The notes beneath the pieces were generated by a model. The model saw only the letters and a list, made by a program, of their open reading frames with translations. It ran no database searches and had not been told where the DNA came from. The position numbers and the translations under genes were made by a program. This document shows, in pieces, positions 31,901-42,042 of a DNA stretch of 64,000 nucleotides (positions within the stretch are counted from its first letter, which is position 1; every line of letters starts with the position of its first letter). Origin of the DNA: Paenibacillus sp. FSL H8-0537 (GTDB taxonomy: Bacteria; Bacillota; Bacilli; Paenibacillales; Paenibacillaceae); assembly GCF_038051995.1 (NCBI RefSeq), contig NZ_CP150290.1, positions 6,293,501-6,357,500 on the forward strand, given 5' to 3'.

Positions 31901-32628
31901 TGTACCATTGGGCGAAGCTCAGGAGGGATAACTGGAAGCACATCGAGAATCATCCATTCCGGCTCATTGCCGGAGTTGCGGAATGCTTCAATGACTTCAA
32001 GACGCTTGATCGCACGGTTACGGCGTTGGCCCTGAGCCGTACGAAGCTCTTCTTTAAGCTGTTCAAGCTCTTTCTCCACTTCAATGTCCTGCAGCAGTTT
32101 TTTGACTGCCTCAGCACCCATTCCAGCGTGGAAGCCGTAGCCATATTTCTCACGGTAGCTGCGGTATTCCTTTTCGGACAGCAGCTGTTTTTTCTCCAGC
32201 GGCGTATCACCAGGATCGGTTACAACATAAGATGCAAAGTATATGATCTCCTCAAGCGAACGAGGCGACATATCCAGTGCCAAGCCCATGCGGCTAGGAA
32301 TTCCTTTGAAATACCAGATATGAGATACAGGAGCTGCAAGCTCAATATGTCCCATACGCTCACGGCGAACTTTCGCACGTGTTACTTCAACGCCACAGCG
32401 ATCACAGACGACGCCTTTATAGCGAACGCGCTTGTACTTGCCGCAGTGACACTCCCAGTCTTTGGTAGGACCAAAAATTTTCTCGCAGAAGAGGCCTTCC
32501 TTCTCCGGTTTTAACGTCCTATAGTTGATCGTTTCCGGCTTTTTAACTTCTCCGCGGGACCAGGAACGAATTTTCTCAGGCGAGGCAAGCCCAATTTTCA
32601 TATACTCGAAGTTGTTCACGTCCAACAA
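28999..32628 (-). CDS. rpoC: RNA polymerase beta' subunit
   Basis: About 1209 residues. The N-terminal zinc ribbon ([19 protein letters not shown] and [11 protein letters not shown], about 60-95), the catalytic magnesium loop [12 protein letters not shown] and the second zinc site ([16 protein letters not shown]) are intact. The start is placed at TTG 32628: it gives [10 protein letters not shown] as in B. subtilis, and AAGGAGGG lies eight bases upstream. An in-frame ATG seven codons earlier overlaps that ribosome-binding site. It follows rpoB by 90 bases and is co-transcribed. Confidence 0.98.
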   Translation of the reverse strand: MLDVNNFEYMKIGLASPEKIRSWSRGEVKKPETINYRTLKPEKEGLFCEKIFGPTKDWECHCGKYKRVRYKGVVCDRCGVEVTRAKVRRERMGHIELAAPVSHIWYFKGIPSRMGLALDMSPRSLEEIIYFASYVVTDPGDTPLEKKQLLSEKEYRSYREKYGYGFHAGMGAEAVKKLLQDIEVEKELEQLKEELRTAQGQRRNRAIKRLEVIEAFRNSGNEPEWMILDVLPVIPPELRPMVQLDGGRFATSDLNDLYRRVINRNNRLKRLLDLGAPDIIVQNEKRMLQEAVDALIDNGRRGRPVTGPGNRPLKSLSHMLKGKQGRFRQNLLGKRVDYSGRSVIVVGPNLKMFQCGLPKEMALELFKPFVMKELVNKGLAHNIKSAKRKVERVSPEVWDVLEEVIKEHPVLLNRAPTLHRLGIQAFEPILVEGRAIKLHPLVCTAYNADFDGDQMAVHVPLSAEAQAEARLLMLASGNILNPKDGKPVVTPSQDMVLGSYYLTMDNKEALGTGSVFATVNEAVSAYQRGIVSLHARVFIPVKVLKKTVFTEKQQQSLMSTTVGKVIFNEIFPEDFPYINEATKTNLLNGTPDKYFVYEKGSDLKKIIDELPIAGGVGKDYLGNIIAECFRNYHTTLTAVILDRIKQLGFTYSTRAGITIAVSDVIVPPEKTELLKKSDDQVAIVMNQYRRGLITNEERYDRIISIWSKCKDELTEILMKSMDRYNNIMLMVDSKARGNKSQITQLGGMRGLMANPSGRIIELPIKSNFREGLTVLEYFISTHGARKGLADTALRTADSGYLTRRLVDVAQDVIVREEDCGTDKGFSVSKIQDGKEVIEDLYDRIEGRYAFETVRHPKTGEVIVSRNDLIDSNRADAIIDAGIEKLQIRSVLSCRARHGVCKTCYGRNLATGKHVEIGEAVGIIAAQSIGEPGTQLTMRTFHTGGVAGDDITQGLPRIQELFEARNPKGQAIITELDGVVKEIREAKDRREIEVQGEAESKTYAITYGSRIRVVKGQHLEAGDELTDGSIDPKDMLRIKGIRGVQNYILQEVQRVYRNQGVEINDKHIEVMVKQMLRKIRIVDAGETKLLPGAFVDIHEYESANREAIFADKEPAVAKPVLLGITKASLETDSFLSAASFQETTRVLTDAAIKGKVDQLLGLKENVIIGKLIPAGTGMPRYRNIRLVGLEDEQETVVNQGELESEAVTVD

Positions 32629-32718
32629 GGAGCAACCCTCCTTCGTCATGTATGGCTATTTCATGCATACTAGCGGCTGCGTATTCGCTAGTAGCGTACA
32701 CGCAGCTCGGCTAGGTTT

Positions 32719-35700
32719 TTATTCAAGAGCGCTGACTTCAGCGCCTTCTAGATTAAGGTTCAGCTTATCTCCTGCTGCGTCATCATCGTCATCCGACTCT
32801 CTTAGCTCGATCTCTTCTTCATTTTCGGTCAGGATTTTAACATCCATACCCAAACTTTGAAGCTCTTTGATCAATACTTTGAATGACTCTGGTACGCCCG
32901 GCTCTGGTACGTTCTCGCCCTTGACAATCGACTCATACGTCTTCACACGACCAACAACATCATCGGATTTGACGGTAAGAATTTCTTGCAAGGTGTAAGC
33001 AGCACCATAGGCTTCAAGCGCCCATACTTCCATCTCACCGAAACGCTGTCCGCCGAATTGAGCTTTACCACCCAATGGCTGTTGCGTAACGAGCGAGTAA
33101 GGACCTGTGGAACGAGCATGGATTTTATCATCAACCATGTGCGCAAGTTTGATCATGTACATGACACCAACGGTAACTTCACGTTCAAAGTTTTCACCCG
33201 TACGGCCATCATAAAGTACAGTCTTACCATTACGCTGCATGCCTGCTTCTTCCATTGCATCAAAAACGTCATTCTCCCGCGCGCCGTCAAATACCGGCGT
33301 CGCAGCATGCAAGCCAAGACGTTTACAAGCCAGACCCAAGTGAACTTCAAGCGCTTGGCCGATGTTCATACGGGAAGGTACGCCCAGTGGGTTGAGAACA
33401 ACTTCTACTGGTGTGCCATCCGGCAGGAAAGGCATATCTTCTTCCGGCATAATGCGGGCAATAACCCCTTTATTACCGTGACGTCCGGCCATTTTATCAC
33501 CCTCGGAAATTTTCCGTTTTTGAGCGATATAAGCACGAACGAGTTGATTTACACCAGGAGGCAGCTCATCGCCGTTCTCGCGGGTAAATACTTTTACGTC
33601 CACAACGATTCCATCGGTACCATGAGGTACGCGAAGCGAAGTATCCCTTACTTCACGAGCTTTTTCACCGAAAATCGCATGAAGAAGACGCTCTTCAGCT
33701 GTCAGTTCCGTTACACCTTTAGGTGTTACTTTACCAACAAGAATATCGCCTGCACTAATTTCTGCGCCGACACGGATAATACCGCGCTCGTCGAGATTTT
33801 TTAGTGCTTCTTCGCCGACATTTGGAATGTCGCGTGTAATTTCTTCTGGTCCAAGCTTCGTATCACGGGCTTCCGACTCATATTCCTCAATGTGAATCGA
33901 GGTATAAACGTCTTCTTTAACAAGCTTTTCACTAAGAAGAATTGCATCCTCATAGTTGTAGCCTTCCCATGTCATAAAGGCAACGACCACGTTGCGGCCC
34001 AGTGCCAATTCACCTTGCTCAGTCGACGGTCCATCAGCGAGAATATCGCCTTTTTGGATTACATCGCCTTTGTGAACAAGAGGACGCTGGTTAATACATG
34101 TTCCTTGGTTGGAACGCGTAAACTTGTGAAGCTTATGTTTAACGAGATCGCCAGTTACCGACTTGCCGTCAATTTGCTCTACACGGCGCAGCCAAATTTC
34201 ATTGGCAGATACACGTTCAATAATTCCATCGAATTTGGAGACAATACATACACCGGAGTCTTTAGCCGACTTATGCTCCATACCCGTACCGACAAGCGGC
34301 GCTTTCGGGATCAAGAGAGGTACGGCTTGCCGCTGCATGTTGGAACCCATAAGCGCACGGTTGGAGTCATCGTTCTCCAAGAACGGAATAAGCGCCGTCG
34401 CAACCGATACAACCTGCTTAGGAGATACGTCCATGTAGTCAACGCGCTCGCTTGGCATCGTAAGAATGTTATCCGCTTGTTTATTATAACGAACGATAAC
34501 ACTGCTATCTTCGAACTTGCCTTCTGCAGTCAGCTTCGCATTCGCTTGCGCGATTACATAGTTGTCTTCCTCATCGGCAGTCAAATAAGCAATTTGTTCC
34601 GTTACAATTCCTGTCTTCGCATCTACCCAACGATAAGGAGCTTCAATGAAGCCATATTCGTTAATGCGGGCAAAAGATGACAAGGAGTTGATCAGACCGA
34701 TATTCGGTCCCTCTGGCGTCTCGATCGGACACATCCGCCCATAGTGGGAGTGATGGACGTCACGGACTTCAAAGCCCGCGCGCTCACGCGTCAAACCGCC
34801 GGGTCCGAGTGCAGACAGACGACGTTTGTGCGTCAGTTCAGCAAGCGGATTCGTTTGGTCCATAAACTGCGAGAGCTGTGAGGATCCGAAGAACTCTTTA
34901 ATCGAAGCAATAACGGGACGAATGTTAATCAAAGCCTGCGGCGTAATCGCGTTCGCATCCTGGATCGACATCCGTTCACGCACTACTCTTTCCATACGGG
35001 ACAGACCGATACGGAATTGGTTTTGCAGAAGCTCCCCTACGGAACGCAGACGACGGTTACCCAAGTGGTCAATGTCATCCGTGCTTCCTACACCTTGAAG
35101 TAGGTTAAGGAAATAGTTAATGGAAGCAATAATATCTGCCGGCGTGACATGCTTCACTGCTTTATCAATAATCCCGTTTGCAATAACCTTAATGACTTTA
35201 GTTTCATCAAGTGGCGAGAATACACTGATTGCTTGCAGTGGAATACTATCTGCATCAAGTACGCCATTGGCAACATGATACGTTTTGAAGCCAACATTTG
35301 TTTCAAGCTTCTCCAAAATGTCATCCAACAAACGGCGGTCAATCATCTGACCTGCTTCAGCAATGATTTCACCCGTCGATGGATCGACAAGCGTTTCAGC
35401 TAAGCGATGATTGAACAGACGGTTTTTGATATGAAGCTTTTTATTAATCTTGTAACGTCCTACATTCGCTAGATCATAGCGTTTCGGATCAAAGAAGCGT
35501 GCCACGAGCAAGCTCTTCGCGTTATCAAGCGTAGGCGGCTCACCTGGACGAAGGCGCTCATAAATTTCAATCAGCGCTTTCTCAGTGGAATCCGTGTTGT
35601 CTTTATCAAGCGTATTGCGAATATACTCGTCATGGCCGAGCAATTCCAAAATTTCCGCGTCAGTGCCGAAGCCTAACGAACGCAAAAGTACCGTAACCGG

Positions 35701-36267
35701 AATTTTCCGAGTGCGGTCGATACGAACGTAGACAATATCTTTAGCATCCGTTTCCAGCTCTAACCAAGCTCCACGATTCGGGATAACGGTCGCTGTGTAG
35801 TTTTTCTTCCCGTTTTTATCAACCTTCGTGCTGAAGTACACACTTGGGGAGCGCACCAATTGGCTGACAATAACCCGTTCCGCTCCGTTAATGATAAACG
35901 TGCCGGTCTCGGTCATCAGCGGGAAGTCACCCATGAAAACTTCCTGTTCCTTCACTTCGCCAGTCTCTTTATTAAAGAGCCGAACTTTCACGCGTAGTGG
36001 AGCAGCATACGTCACATCGCGTTCCTTTGATTCATCGACCGAATATTTCGGTTCGCCCAAGCTGTAGTCGATAAACTCAAGCGATAGATTGCCCGTAAAG
36101 TCCTGAATCGGCGAAATATCTTGGAATAATTCAATCAAATCCGTTTCCAAGAATTTTTCGTACGATTTTTGTTGGATTTCAATCAGGTTCGGGACTTCCA
36201 GCACCTCGTTGATTCGGGCATAACTTCTCCGCGTGCGCCGACCATACTGAACAAGTTGTCCTGCCAA
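32719..36267 (-). CDS. rpoB: RNA polymerase beta subunit
   Basis: About 1182 residues. The rifampicin pocket ([20 protein letters not shown] and following [11 protein letters not shown]) is wild type. The [16 protein letters not shown] catalytic block and C-terminal [19 protein letters not shown] clamp region are intact. TTG at 36267 is preferred: the protein then starts [11 protein letters not shown], aligning with B. subtilis MTGQLVQYG, and TGAGG/GAGGGG lies just upstream. An in-frame ATG at 36285 overlaps those Shine-Dalgarno bases. The acidic C-terminal tail is typical and a little shorter than in B. subtilis. Confidence 0.98.
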   Translation of the reverse strand: MAGQLVQYGRRTRRSYARINEVLEVPNLIEIQQKSYEKFLETDLIELFQDISPIQDFTGNLSLEFIDYSLGEPKYSVDESKERDVTYAAPLRVKVRLFNKETGEVKEQEVFMGDFPLMTETGTFIINGAERVIVSQLVRSPSVYFSTKVDKNGKKNYTATVIPNRGAWLELETDAKDIVYVRIDRTRKIPVTVLLRSLGFGTDAEILELLGHDEYIRNTLDKDNTDSTEKALIEIYERLRPGEPPTLDNAKSLLVARFFDPKRYDLANVGRYKINKKLHIKNRLFNHRLAETLVDPSTGEIIAEAGQMIDRRLLDDILEKLETNVGFKTYHVANGVLDADSIPLQAISVFSPLDETKVIKVIANGIIDKAVKHVTPADIIASINYFLNLLQGVGSTDDIDHLGNRRLRSVGELLQNQFRIGLSRMERVVRERMSIQDANAITPQALINIRPVIASIKEFFGSSQLSQFMDQTNPLAELTHKRRLSALGPGGLTRERAGFEVRDVHHSHYGRMCPIETPEGPNIGLINSLSSFARINEYGFIEAPYRWVDAKTGIVTEQIAYLTADEEDNYVIAQANAKLTAEGKFEDSSVIVRYNKQADNILTMPSERVDYMDVSPKQVVSVATALIPFLENDDSNRALMGSNMQRQAVPLLIPKAPLVGTGMEHKSAKDSGVCIVSKFDGIIERVSANEIWLRRVEQIDGKSVTGDLVKHKLHKFTRSNQGTCINQRPLVHKGDVIQKGDILADGPSTEQGELALGRNVVVAFMTWEGYNYEDAILLSEKLVKEDVYTSIHIEEYESEARDTKLGPEEITRDIPNVGEEALKNLDERGIIRVGAEISAGDILVGKVTPKGVTELTAEERLLHAIFGEKAREVRDTSLRVPHGTDGIVVDVKVFTRENGDELPPGVNQLVRAYIAQKRKISEGDKMAGRHGNKGVIARIMPEEDMPFLPDGTPVEVVLNPLGVPSRMNIGQALEVHLGLACKRLGLHAATPVFDGARENDVFDAMEEAGMQRNGKTVLYDGRTGENFEREVTVGVMYMIKLAHMVDDKIHARSTGPYSLVTQQPLGGKAQFGGQRFGEMEVWALEAYGAAYTLQEILTVKSDDVVGRVKTYESIVKGENVPEPGVPESFKVLIKELQSLGMDVKILTENEEEIELRESDDDDDAAGDKLNLNLEGAEVSALE

Positions 36268-36595
36268 CTTAACCTCACCCCTCATGTCTGTCTCACAGCA
36301 ACGAAACGTACTGCGTAACTGCTTACTTATTCAAATAAAGAAAAGCCCTTATCGAATAGTTCGAAAAAAGAGCATGTTCCACGAGCCAACCATACGCAGC
36401 GCAAGCGTATAGATTCCATATCAAGTAATTTTGCCCAAAATGTAAACATTATACGTCAACTACACATTTTATATGCATTTTGCGCTAAAAATTCGCACTT
36501 GACATTTTAGTTGACTAAAGAGATTTAGCCCAATTTAATGCTGACATTTTATAATCTTACCACATATAGAAAGTCAAGTCAAGAAATCAAATGAC
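36268..36595 (-). other. rpoB leader region
   Basis: A roughly 310-base non-coding stretch between the methyltransferase gene and rpoB. It holds the promoter at 36554-36582 near its upstream end. In the leader there is a small hairpin ATACGC/GCGTAT at 36392-36410, a TCGAACTATTCGA repeat near 36353-36365 and a short T run. No known leader motif was recognised. Confidence 0.6.
36554..36582 (-). promoter_or_regulatory. sigma-A-type promoter of rpoB-rpoC
   Basis: The minus strand shows TTGACT, a 17-base spacer and TAAGAT. An overlapping alternative uses TTGACT at 36572-36577 with TATAAA at 36548-36553 and an 18-base spacer. Both would give a leader of roughly 270 bases. Confidence 0.7.
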
Positions 36596-37192
36596 TCATT
36601 TAACAGCTTTGTAAATTCGATAGCCCTTATCTTTCGTCACTTCGATTACTTCACTGAACAACGACTCAAGCTTCGCTTCCGCTGATGCGGCGCCCTGCTT
36701 TTTCTGAATGACGATCCACATCGTTCCGCCAGGAGCCAGCAGCTCATAGCCTTCTTCAAAAATACGATGTACAATCTCTTTCCCGGCCCGTATTGGCGGG
36801 TTAGTGACGATCATATCAAATACGGACTGCCGAACCGCTTCATACACGTCGCTTTGATAAACCGTTATATTCTTTATGCCGTTGTTGTGCGCATTTTCTT
36901 TGGATAGCGCTACCGCTCTTTCATTCACATCAATCATTGTTACATGACTTTCCGGAGCAAGCCGTGCAATGGTAAGACCGATCGGCCCGTATCCGCACCC
37001 AACATCCAATACGCTGCGTTCGCCCTTCAGCTCCAGTGCATTCAGCAGCACACGCGTGCCGTAATCGACGCCTGTTTTCGAAAAAACGCCAGCATCCGTC
37101 ATAAATTTCAAAGCTATACCGCGCAGCTGTTCTTCATGAATGCGACGGTCATTTTTCACGCCGGGGCTTGGCGAATAGTAATGGTCTGACAT
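36596..37192 (-). CDS. class I SAM-dependent methyltransferase (RsmC-like, YbxB)
   Basis: 198 residues. The SAM-binding motif VLDVGCGYGPIGLTIA (about 60-75), acidic loop MIDVNERAV and catalytic NPPIRAG place it in the RsmC family of rRNA guanine-N2 methyltransferases. It matches B. subtilis YbxB in its position between rplL and rpoB. The exact target nucleotide is not established from sequence. Start follows GGGGATTCGC weakly. Confidence 0.9.
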   Translation of the reverse strand: MSDHYYSPSPGVKNDRRIHEEQLRGIALKFMTDAGVFSKTGVDYGTRVLLNALELKGERSVLDVGCGYGPIGLTIARLAPESHVTMIDVNERAVALSKENAHNNGIKNITVYQSDVYEAVRQSVFDMIVTNPPIRAGKEIVHRIFEEGYELLAPGGTMWIVIQKKQGAASAEAKLESLFSEVIEVTKDKGYRIYKAVK

Positions 37193-37244
37193 GCGAATCC
37201 CCCTGACCTGATAAAGTCGAACCTTTATATATGCATCGATTCAA

Positions 37245-37340
37245 GCGTAAACGGCTGCCGCCGTCCTCTGGCGGCAAAGCTTCCGTTTCGCGATGAAATA
37301 TAAGCATTTATAAGTGTGCAACTTATAAATGCTTATATTT
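37245..37340. repeat. family-1 A+B hairpin repeat between rplL and the methyltransferase gene
   Basis: Hairpin A (37245-37291) has AAACGG/CCGTTT outer and GCCGCC/GGCGGC inner arms. Hairpin B (37296-37340) is a perfect 20-bp AT-rich stem with the 5-base loop GTGCA. The A sequence matches copies at 48777-48814 and 51857-51903; the B position and length correspond, though its sequence differs. It follows the rplL terminator directly. Confidence 0.8.
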
Positions 37341-37355
37341 TAAACATAGAACGAA

Positions 37356-37382
37356 CCCCTTGAAACGTAGCGTTTCAAGGGG
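37356..37382 (-). terminator. hairpin terminator after rplL
   Basis: CCCCTTGAAACG and CGTTTCAAGGGG are perfect 12-base arms with the loop CTA, 25 bases after the rplL stop. The T tract after it is weak (TTCGTTCTATGTTT), so some read-through into the methyltransferase and rpoB is possible. Confidence 0.75.
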
Positions 37383-37407
37383 CCCGCTATCTTCTAAAGA
37401 AGAGATA

Positions 37408-37767
37408 TTACTTAACTTCTACAGCTGCGCCAGCTTCTTCAAGCTTAGCTTTAACTGCTTCTGCTTCTTCTTTAGCAACGTTTTCTTTGATTGCTTTAGG
37501 AGCGCTATCAACCAGATCTTTCGCTTCTTTCAGGCCAAGACCTGTGATTTCGCGAACGACTTTGATAACGTTGATTTTGGAAGCACCAGCGTTGTTAAGG
37601 ATAACAGTGAATTCAGTTTGCTCAGCTTCAACAGCTGCGCCGCCGCCTACAGCAGCTACAGGAGCAGCAGCAGTAACGCCGAATTCTTCTTCGATTGCTT
37701 TAACAAGATCGTTCAGTTCAAGAACGGTCATAACTTTAATTGCTTCCAAGATTTGATCTTTAGACAT
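37408..37767 (-). CDS. rplL: 50S ribosomal protein L7/L12 (bL12)
   Basis: 119 residues. N-terminal dimerisation helices ([20 protein letters not shown]), an Ala/Gly hinge (about 33-50) and the C-terminal factor-binding domain ([23 protein letters not shown]). Multiple dimers bind L10 to form the GTPase-activating stalk. 81 bases after rplJ, ending at a hairpin. Confidence 0.99.
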   Translation of the reverse strand: MSKDQILEAIKVMTVLELNDLVKAIEEEFGVTAAAPVAAVGGGAAVEAEQTEFTVILNNAGASKINVIKVVREITGLGLKEAKDLVDSAPKAIKENVAKEEAEAVKAKLEEAGAAVEVK

Positions 37768-37848
37768 GGTTATACCTCCAGAAGTGGTTTTAGTTTTTTT
37801 TAGGCTGCAAGTTTAAACGAGCAGCAGATTTGATACGTGTGAAAAATA

Positions 37849-38361
37849 TTAAGCTTGAGCTTCTTTTTGCTCGCCAACTGCTTTAACCGCAAGTGCGAAG
37901 TTGCGCACTGGGGCTTGCAATACGCTGAGGAGCATGGAGAGCAATCCATCGCGGGACGGAAGTTCCGCCAGCGCTTTGATTTGATCCATATCAACAATTT
38001 TACCTTCAACAACGCCGCCTTTAAGTTTCAAAGCCTCGTTCTTTTTAGCAAAATCATTAAGGATTTTTGCTGGAGCAACTGCATCTTCATTACCGAAAGC
38101 AATAGCTGTCGGACCAGTAAGAATGCTATTCAACTCAGCAAGACCTGCTGCTTCAGTAGCACGGCGAACTAGCGAGTTTTTCAGAACTTGAAACTCGATG
38201 CCAGCCTCACGCAGTTGTTTGCGAAGTTCTGTAACTTGCGCAACGTTCAATCCGCGATAATCGGCAACGACTGCGCTGGAGCTATCACGAAGTTTCGCTG
38301 TAATAACTTCAACCGCTTGTTGTTTCTCTTGGATGATATTTGCGTTTGCCAAACTGTACAC
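37849..38361 (-). CDS. rplJ: 50S ribosomal protein L10 (uL10)
   Basis: 170 residues; globular rRNA-binding domain at 1-130 ([20 protein letters not shown]) and a C-terminal helix that binds L12 dimers. It is the regulator of its own operon through the leader at 38390-38575. Preceded by CAGGAGGTGTAC. Confidence 0.99.
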   Translation of the reverse strand: MYSLANANIIQEKQQAVEVITAKLRDSSSAVVADYRGLNVAQVTELRKQLREAGIEFQVLKNSLVRRATEAAGLAELNSILTGPTAIAFGNEDAVAPAKILNDFAKKNEALKLKGGVVEGKIVDMDQIKALAELPSRDGLLSMLLSVLQAPVRNFALAVKAVGEQKEAQA

Positions 38362-38389
38362 CTCCTGTATTATTTGTACATTCCGTTAT

Positions 38390-38575
38390 TTGACGAGTCA
38401 GATCTCTTGCCGCGATGCATGAGAAAAGCCTCCGCTATAAGTAGCGAAGGCCATGATGGTTCGTTAGTACGACCCAAGGCCGCACACAAACGCTTTATCA
38501 TAACACCTCGGTAGGAAATTAAGCCTTTCGGCACCTACTGTCTACGGTATGCGTGTTCGAATTTAGTTCCGTTCC
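38390..38575 (-). ncRNA. L10 ribosomal protein leader
   Basis: The minus strand carries the conserved elements of the L10 leader family: ACCGTAGACAGTAGGTGCC, CTTAATTTCCTACCGAGG and an ensuing terminator-like hairpin. In Bacilli, L10-L12 complexes bind this RNA and repress rplJ-rplL. Ends are approximate. Confidence 0.85.
38425..38451 (-). terminator. attenuator terminator in the L10 leader
   Basis: GCCTTCGCTA, loop CTTA, TAGCGGAGGC then TTTTC on the minus strand. Placed downstream of the L10-binding elements and 64 bases upstream of rplJ, it fits transcription attenuation of rplJ-rplL. Confidence 0.8.
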
Positions 38576-38581
38576 TTGCTA

Positions 38582-39274
38582 TTAGCGGTAGCTAGCAGCG
38601 GAGACGCGAGCGCCAGGGCCCATTGTCGAGGAAACGGCGATGTTTTTCAAGTATACACCTTTAGCTGCAGCTGGTTTAGCACGAACCAAAGCTTCTACAA
38701 GAGCGCGAAGGTTAGCATCAAGCTTTTCAGCATCAAAGGATACTTTACCGATTGGAGCGTGGATTTGACCAGCTTTATCCAGACGGTATTCAATTTTACC
38801 GGCTTTAATCTCTTGCACGGCTTTAGAAACGTCAAACGTTACTGTGCCGGCTTTAGGGTTAGGCATGAGGCCCTTACCACCGAGAATACGACCAAGTTTA
38901 CCAACTTCAGCCATCATATCCGGCGTTGCTACGCAAACGTCGAAATCGAACCAGCCTTGTTGGATTTTGTTAATCATGTCTGCATCGCCGACAAAATCAG
39001 CGCCAGCAGCTTCCGCTTCCTTCGCTTTATCGCCTTTTGCGAATACGAGGACGCGCTTAGTTTTACCAGTACCGTGCGGAAGTACAACGACGCCGCGCAC
39101 TGCTTGGTCTTGTTTACGTGGGTCTACACCCAGACGTACAGCAACTTCAACGGATTCGTCGAATTTAGCTGTTGCTGCTTTTTTCACAAGCTCAATCGCT
39201 TCTAACGACTCGTAAGTCGCTTCGCTATCAATCAGCTTGGAAGCTTCTACATACTTCTTGCCATGTTTAGCCAT
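38582..39274 (-). CDS. rplA: 50S ribosomal protein L1 (uL1)
   Basis: 230 residues, [16 protein letters not shown] at the start. The conserved [17 protein letters not shown] and [11 protein letters not shown] segments form the two-domain L1 stalk protein that guides E-site tRNA. The start at 39274 follows GAGGAGGATATTTACA; an upstream in-frame ATG has no such site. 137 bases after rplK. Confidence 0.98.
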   Translation of the reverse strand: MAKHGKKYVEASKLIDSEATYESLEAIELVKKAATAKFDESVEVAVRLGVDPRKQDQAVRGVVVLPHGTGKTKRVLVFAKGDKAKEAEAAGADFVGDADMINKIQQGWFDFDVCVATPDMMAEVGKLGRILGGKGLMPNPKAGTVTFDVSKAVQEIKAGKIEYRLDKAGQIHAPIGKVSFDAEKLDANLRALVEALVRAKPAAAKGVYLKNIAVSSTMGPGARVSAASYR

Positions 39275-39411
39275 TGTAAATATCCTCCTCAAGTGGTTAT
39301 AGCGGAAAATCCTCCTAGGGAAAATCCTCCCACAGTGAAGCCTAAGCCTCACAGTCGGGCATCCTTGTAACAGTCAGCCCTTCGTTTGTTATCCTAACGG
39401 ATCAAACGCAA

Positions 39412-39837
39412 TTAGTCAACGATTGTAACGCCCATGCTGCGTGCAGTGCCTTCGATCATAAGCATTGCTGCTTCAACGGAAGCTGCATTCAAGTCGGGCA
39501 TTTTTTGTTCCGCGATTTCACGGACCTTAGCGCGATTAACGGTAGCTACTTTCTTCTTGTTCGGCTCGCCTGATCCTTTTTCGATACCTGCTGCTACGCG
39601 GAGCAATACTGCTGCCGGTGGAGTTTTAGTTTCGAAAGTGAATGAACGATCCTCAAATACGGAAATAACAACCGGAATAATCAAACCTGCTTGATCTGCT
39701 GTACGAGCGTTAAACTCTTTACAGAACGCCATAATGTTAACGCCTGCTTGACCGAGCGCCGGACCGATAGGTGGAGCTGGATTCGCTTTACCTGCAGGAA
39801 CTTGCAGTTTGACCATCTTGATGACTTTCTTAGCCAT
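39412..39837 (-). CDS. rplK: 50S ribosomal protein L11 (uL11)
   Basis: 141 residues starting [20 protein letters not shown]. The N-terminal proline-rich lid ([13 protein letters not shown]) and C-terminal rRNA-binding domain ([12 protein letters not shown]) are typical. It forms the thiostrepton-sensitive GTPase centre and is needed for RelA activation. ATG 39837 follows AAGGAGGTG; a start 12 codons earlier is unsupported. Confidence 0.98.
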   Translation of the reverse strand: MAKKVIKMVKLQVPAGKANPAPPIGPALGQAGVNIMAFCKEFNARTADQAGLIIPVVISVFEDRSFTFETKTPPAAVLLRVAAGIEKGSGEPNKKKVATVNRAKVREIAEQKMPDLNAASVEAAMLMIEGTARSMGVTIVD

Positions 39838-39938
39838 GACTATACACCTCCTTACCCTGGTAATCCACAACATACAACTAACGAGTTTGGTGTTTCTGCA
39901 TGACCCCAGAAAACTGGTGTACTACAGAAATACCGGAA

Positions 39939-40472
39939 CTAGATCTTCTCCACTTGAGTATAATCCAACTCAACTGGCGTTTCTCTGCCAAACATGTTGA
40001 CATGAACCTTGAGCTTCGCTTTGTCCAGCAAAATCTCTTCTACTGTACCAACGAAATCCGCGAACGGACCTTCCTTGACCCGTACAGTTTCCTTCAGATC
40101 GAATTCGATCTTCGGCTTCGGTTCCTCCATACCCATATGCTTCAAAATCTGTTCGACTTCGTCTGGCATAAGAGCGATCGGCTTCGAGCCTGATCCTGTC
40201 GATCCTACGAATCCTGTAACACCCGGCGTATTGCGAACAACATACCAAGAATCGTCAGTTTGAACCATTTCTACGAGAACGTAGCCTGGATAAACTTTAC
40301 GCTGAACGGTTTTTTTCTTGCCGTCCTTCTCAACCACTTCTTCTTCCATTGGAACAAGTACGCGGAAGATTTTGTCTTCCATGCCCATTGATTCCAAACG
40401 GCGCTCCAAATTGGCTTTTACTTTGTTCTCATAACCGGCGTAAGTGTGTACGACATACCATCTTTTTTCCAT
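39939..40472 (-). CDS. nusG: transcription termination/antitermination factor NusG
   Basis: 177 residues. NGN domain (KRWYVVHTYAGYENKVKANL; YPGYVLVEMVQTDDSWYVVR) and C-terminal KOW domain (VKEGPFADFVGTVEEI). It binds RNA polymerase and links it to Rho or ribosomal S10. Between secE and rplK, as in most bacteria. Confidence 0.99.
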   Translation of the reverse strand: MEKRWYVVHTYAGYENKVKANLERRLESMGMEDKIFRVLVPMEEEVVEKDGKKKTVQRKVYPGYVLVEMVQTDDSWYVVRNTPGVTGFVGSTGSGSKPIALMPDEVEQILKHMGMEEPKPKIEFDLKETVRVKEGPFADFVGTVEEILLDKAKLKVHVNMFGRETPVELDYTQVEKI

Positions 40473-40495
40473 TTCAATTCACCTTTGGACCCTTC

Positions 40496-40711
40496 TTAAA
40501 CAATCAGTTCAACTAGAGACGAGATCCCGATGTCAAGAAGCCAAAAGTAAATCGTCACAGCCGTAATCGTCAAAACGACAACGATTGAATAGCTTGTCAA
40601 CTCTTTACGGTTTGGCCAACGAACCTTCTTCAGTTCTGCCCAGCTGTCAGCAAAGAAACCAAACGTTGTTCCGAAGCTTTGCTTCACTTTAGCCAAAAAT
40701 GCCACGGTCAC
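40496..40711 (-). CDS. secE: preprotein translocase subunit SecE
   Basis: 71 residues with one membrane helix near the C-terminus (YSIVVVLTITAVTIYFWLLD, about 41-60) and the conserved amphipathic segment ELKKVRWPNRKEL. It clamps SecY. Twelve bases after rpmG and 23 before nusG. Confidence 0.97.
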   Translation of the reverse strand: MTVAFLAKVKQSFGTTFGFFADSWAELKKVRWPNRKELTSYSIVVVLTITAVTIYFWLLDIGISSLVELIV

Positions 40712-40723
40712 ACCTCCATTTGA

Positions 40724-40873
40724 CTATCTCGTCTCGCGATGAGGAGTCTGCTCGTTACAAAACTTGCAAAACTTCTTCAACTCGATGCGGTCGGGGTGAT
40801 TGCGTTTGTTCTTGCTGCTCGCATAGTTTCTCTGTTTGCAGTTTGTGCATGCCAACGTGATAATAACCCGCAT
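40724..40873 (-). CDS. rpmG: 50S ribosomal protein L33 (bL33), zinc-binding form
   Basis: A 49-codon gene translating to [20 protein letters not shown]... ending [11 protein letters not shown]. Cys9/Cys12 and Cys36/Cys39 form two C-x2-C zinc pairs. Start follows GGGAGGTGTAATTCA. First gene of rpmG-secE-nusG; the same trio heads the rplK operon in Bacilli. Confidence 0.96.
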   Translation of the reverse strand: MRVIITLACTNCKQRNYASSKNKRNHPDRIELKKFCKFCNEQTPHRETR

Positions 40874-41200
40874 TGAATTACACCTCCCGAACTGCTACTA
40901 AATACCTGTTCACCCTGAAACATGCAGTACTTCAAGATGAAATGAAGACCAACACGAAAAAAAACCTCATATTTAGGCCTACCCGAACACTTTATCACAC
41001 GACATACTGGATGTCAATGTAAAAGATAGAATGCGAGCTTGTATAAAAGCTGGAAGCAAGGCGGCATCGGGTCCGCCCTGTTTCTACAAGTATAGGCAGC
41101 ATTTTCCGATTTAAAACGGAAATGAGCCATCCTCTTCTACAATTACAGAGAAAAGGACAGCTTCTGCATTCTCACTTAAACTATAAGTATGATGACACTG
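40874..41200 (-). other. intergenic region sigH-rpmG
   Basis: 327 bases with no gene. It contains the rpmG promoter, a small TTTCCG/CGGAAA hairpin (41103-41122) and a GGCGG/CCGCC hairpin near 41062-41082 that may end sigH transcripts, though neither has a T tract. Confidence 0.55.
40989..41017 (-). promoter_or_regulatory. sigma-A-type promoter of rpmG-secE-nusG
   Basis: The minus strand shows consensus TTGACA, a 17-base spacer and TAAAGT, giving a leader of about 110 bases before rpmG. Confidence 0.8.
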
Positions 41201-41851
41201 TTACCCGCTTATGTCCCGGACTTCCAAATAACGTTCGAGCTTCCGCTTCACGCGCTGTAGTGCATTATCAATAGACTTCACATGACGATCCAGATCAACT
41301 GCTATTTCCTGATAGGACCTTCCATCCAAATAAAGCATGAGCACCTTGCGTTCTAGATCACTCAAAATCTCGGACATCTTGTCTTCCAGACCGTTAAACT
41401 CTTCCTGGTTAATGATCAACTCTTCCGGGTCTGATACCCGGGTCCCGCATATGACATCAAGCAAAGTACGATCGGAATCTTCATCGTAAATCGGCTTATC
41501 GAGCGAGACATAGGAATTGAGCGGGATATGCTTCTGCCTGGTGGCCGTCTTAATCGCCGTTATAATCTGCCGCGTAATGCACAGCTCTGCAAAAGCTTTA
41601 AAGCTTGCGAGCTTGTCCCCTTTAAAGTCGCGAATAGACTTATACAGTCCGATCATGCCTTCCTGCACAATATCTTCCCGGTCCGCACCGATAAGAAAAT
41701 AAGAGCGTGCTTTAGCTCGAACAAAATTCTTATATTTGTTAATCAAATATTCGAGCGCCAGACTGTCGCCATTGCGACTCGCTTCTACGATTTCCTCGTC
41801 CGTACTGCAGTCATATTCGAGCGTACTCCATTCTTTGAGGTCGATGCTCAC
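41201..41851 (-). CDS. sigH: RNA polymerase sigma-H factor
   Basis: 216 residues. Region 2 (LINKYKNFVRAKARSYFLIGADREDIVQEGMIGLYKSIRDF is residues 36-77) and region 4 (LSDLERKVLMLYLDGRSYQEI plus the helix-turn-helix with KSIDNALQRVKRKL) match SigH of Bacilli. This sigma factor directs transition-state and early sporulation genes. It lies downstream of yacP as in B. subtilis and has its own promoter. Confidence 0.97.
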   Translation of the reverse strand: MSIDLKEWSTLEYDCSTDEEIVEASRNGDSLALEYLINKYKNFVRAKARSYFLIGADREDIVQEGMIGLYKSIRDFKGDKLASFKAFAELCITRQIITAIKTATRQKHIPLNSYVSLDKPIYDEDSDRTLLDVICGTRVSDPEELIINQEEFNGLEDKMSEILSDLERKVLMLYLDGRSYQEIAVDLDRHVKSIDNALQRVKRKLERYLEVRDISG

Positions 41852-41913
41852 AAACTATCCCTCCGGCCTGCAAGGCGTACGCCGCTAGATTCATAGCCAG
41901 CAAATATAGAGCC

Positions 41914-41943
41914 AGTATACATTATGTAACCTGACAACGTCAA
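41914..41943 (-). promoter_or_regulatory. sigma-A-type promoter of sigH
   Basis: The minus strand shows TTGACG, an 18-base spacer and TATACT, about 60 bases before the sigH start. Confidence 0.75.
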
Positions 41944-41983
41944 CCGATTTAGACCCCGAACTGATAACAAAACTAATTCTAAT

Positions 41984-41990
41984 TGTCGAA
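41984..41990 (-). promoter_or_regulatory. possible Spo0A box upstream of the sigH promoter
   Basis: The minus strand reads TTCGACA followed by AT, an exact 0A-box core, about 40 bases upstream of the -35. A 7-base match is weak alone; its location at a sporulation sigma-factor gene makes it worth noting. Confidence 0.35.
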
Positions 41991-42042
41991 TTATTTACAG
42001 ATACATCCAAAAAATATTTTACCGCCGCCACCTTTCAGCCCG

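Noticed and set aside
30970..32514. 514-codon plus-strand frame
   Set aside because: Antisense shadow of rpoC with no start signal or recognisable domain.
34790..34900. Possible rifampicin-resistance changes in rpoB
   Set aside because: The cluster region reads as the susceptible consensus at the usual positions.
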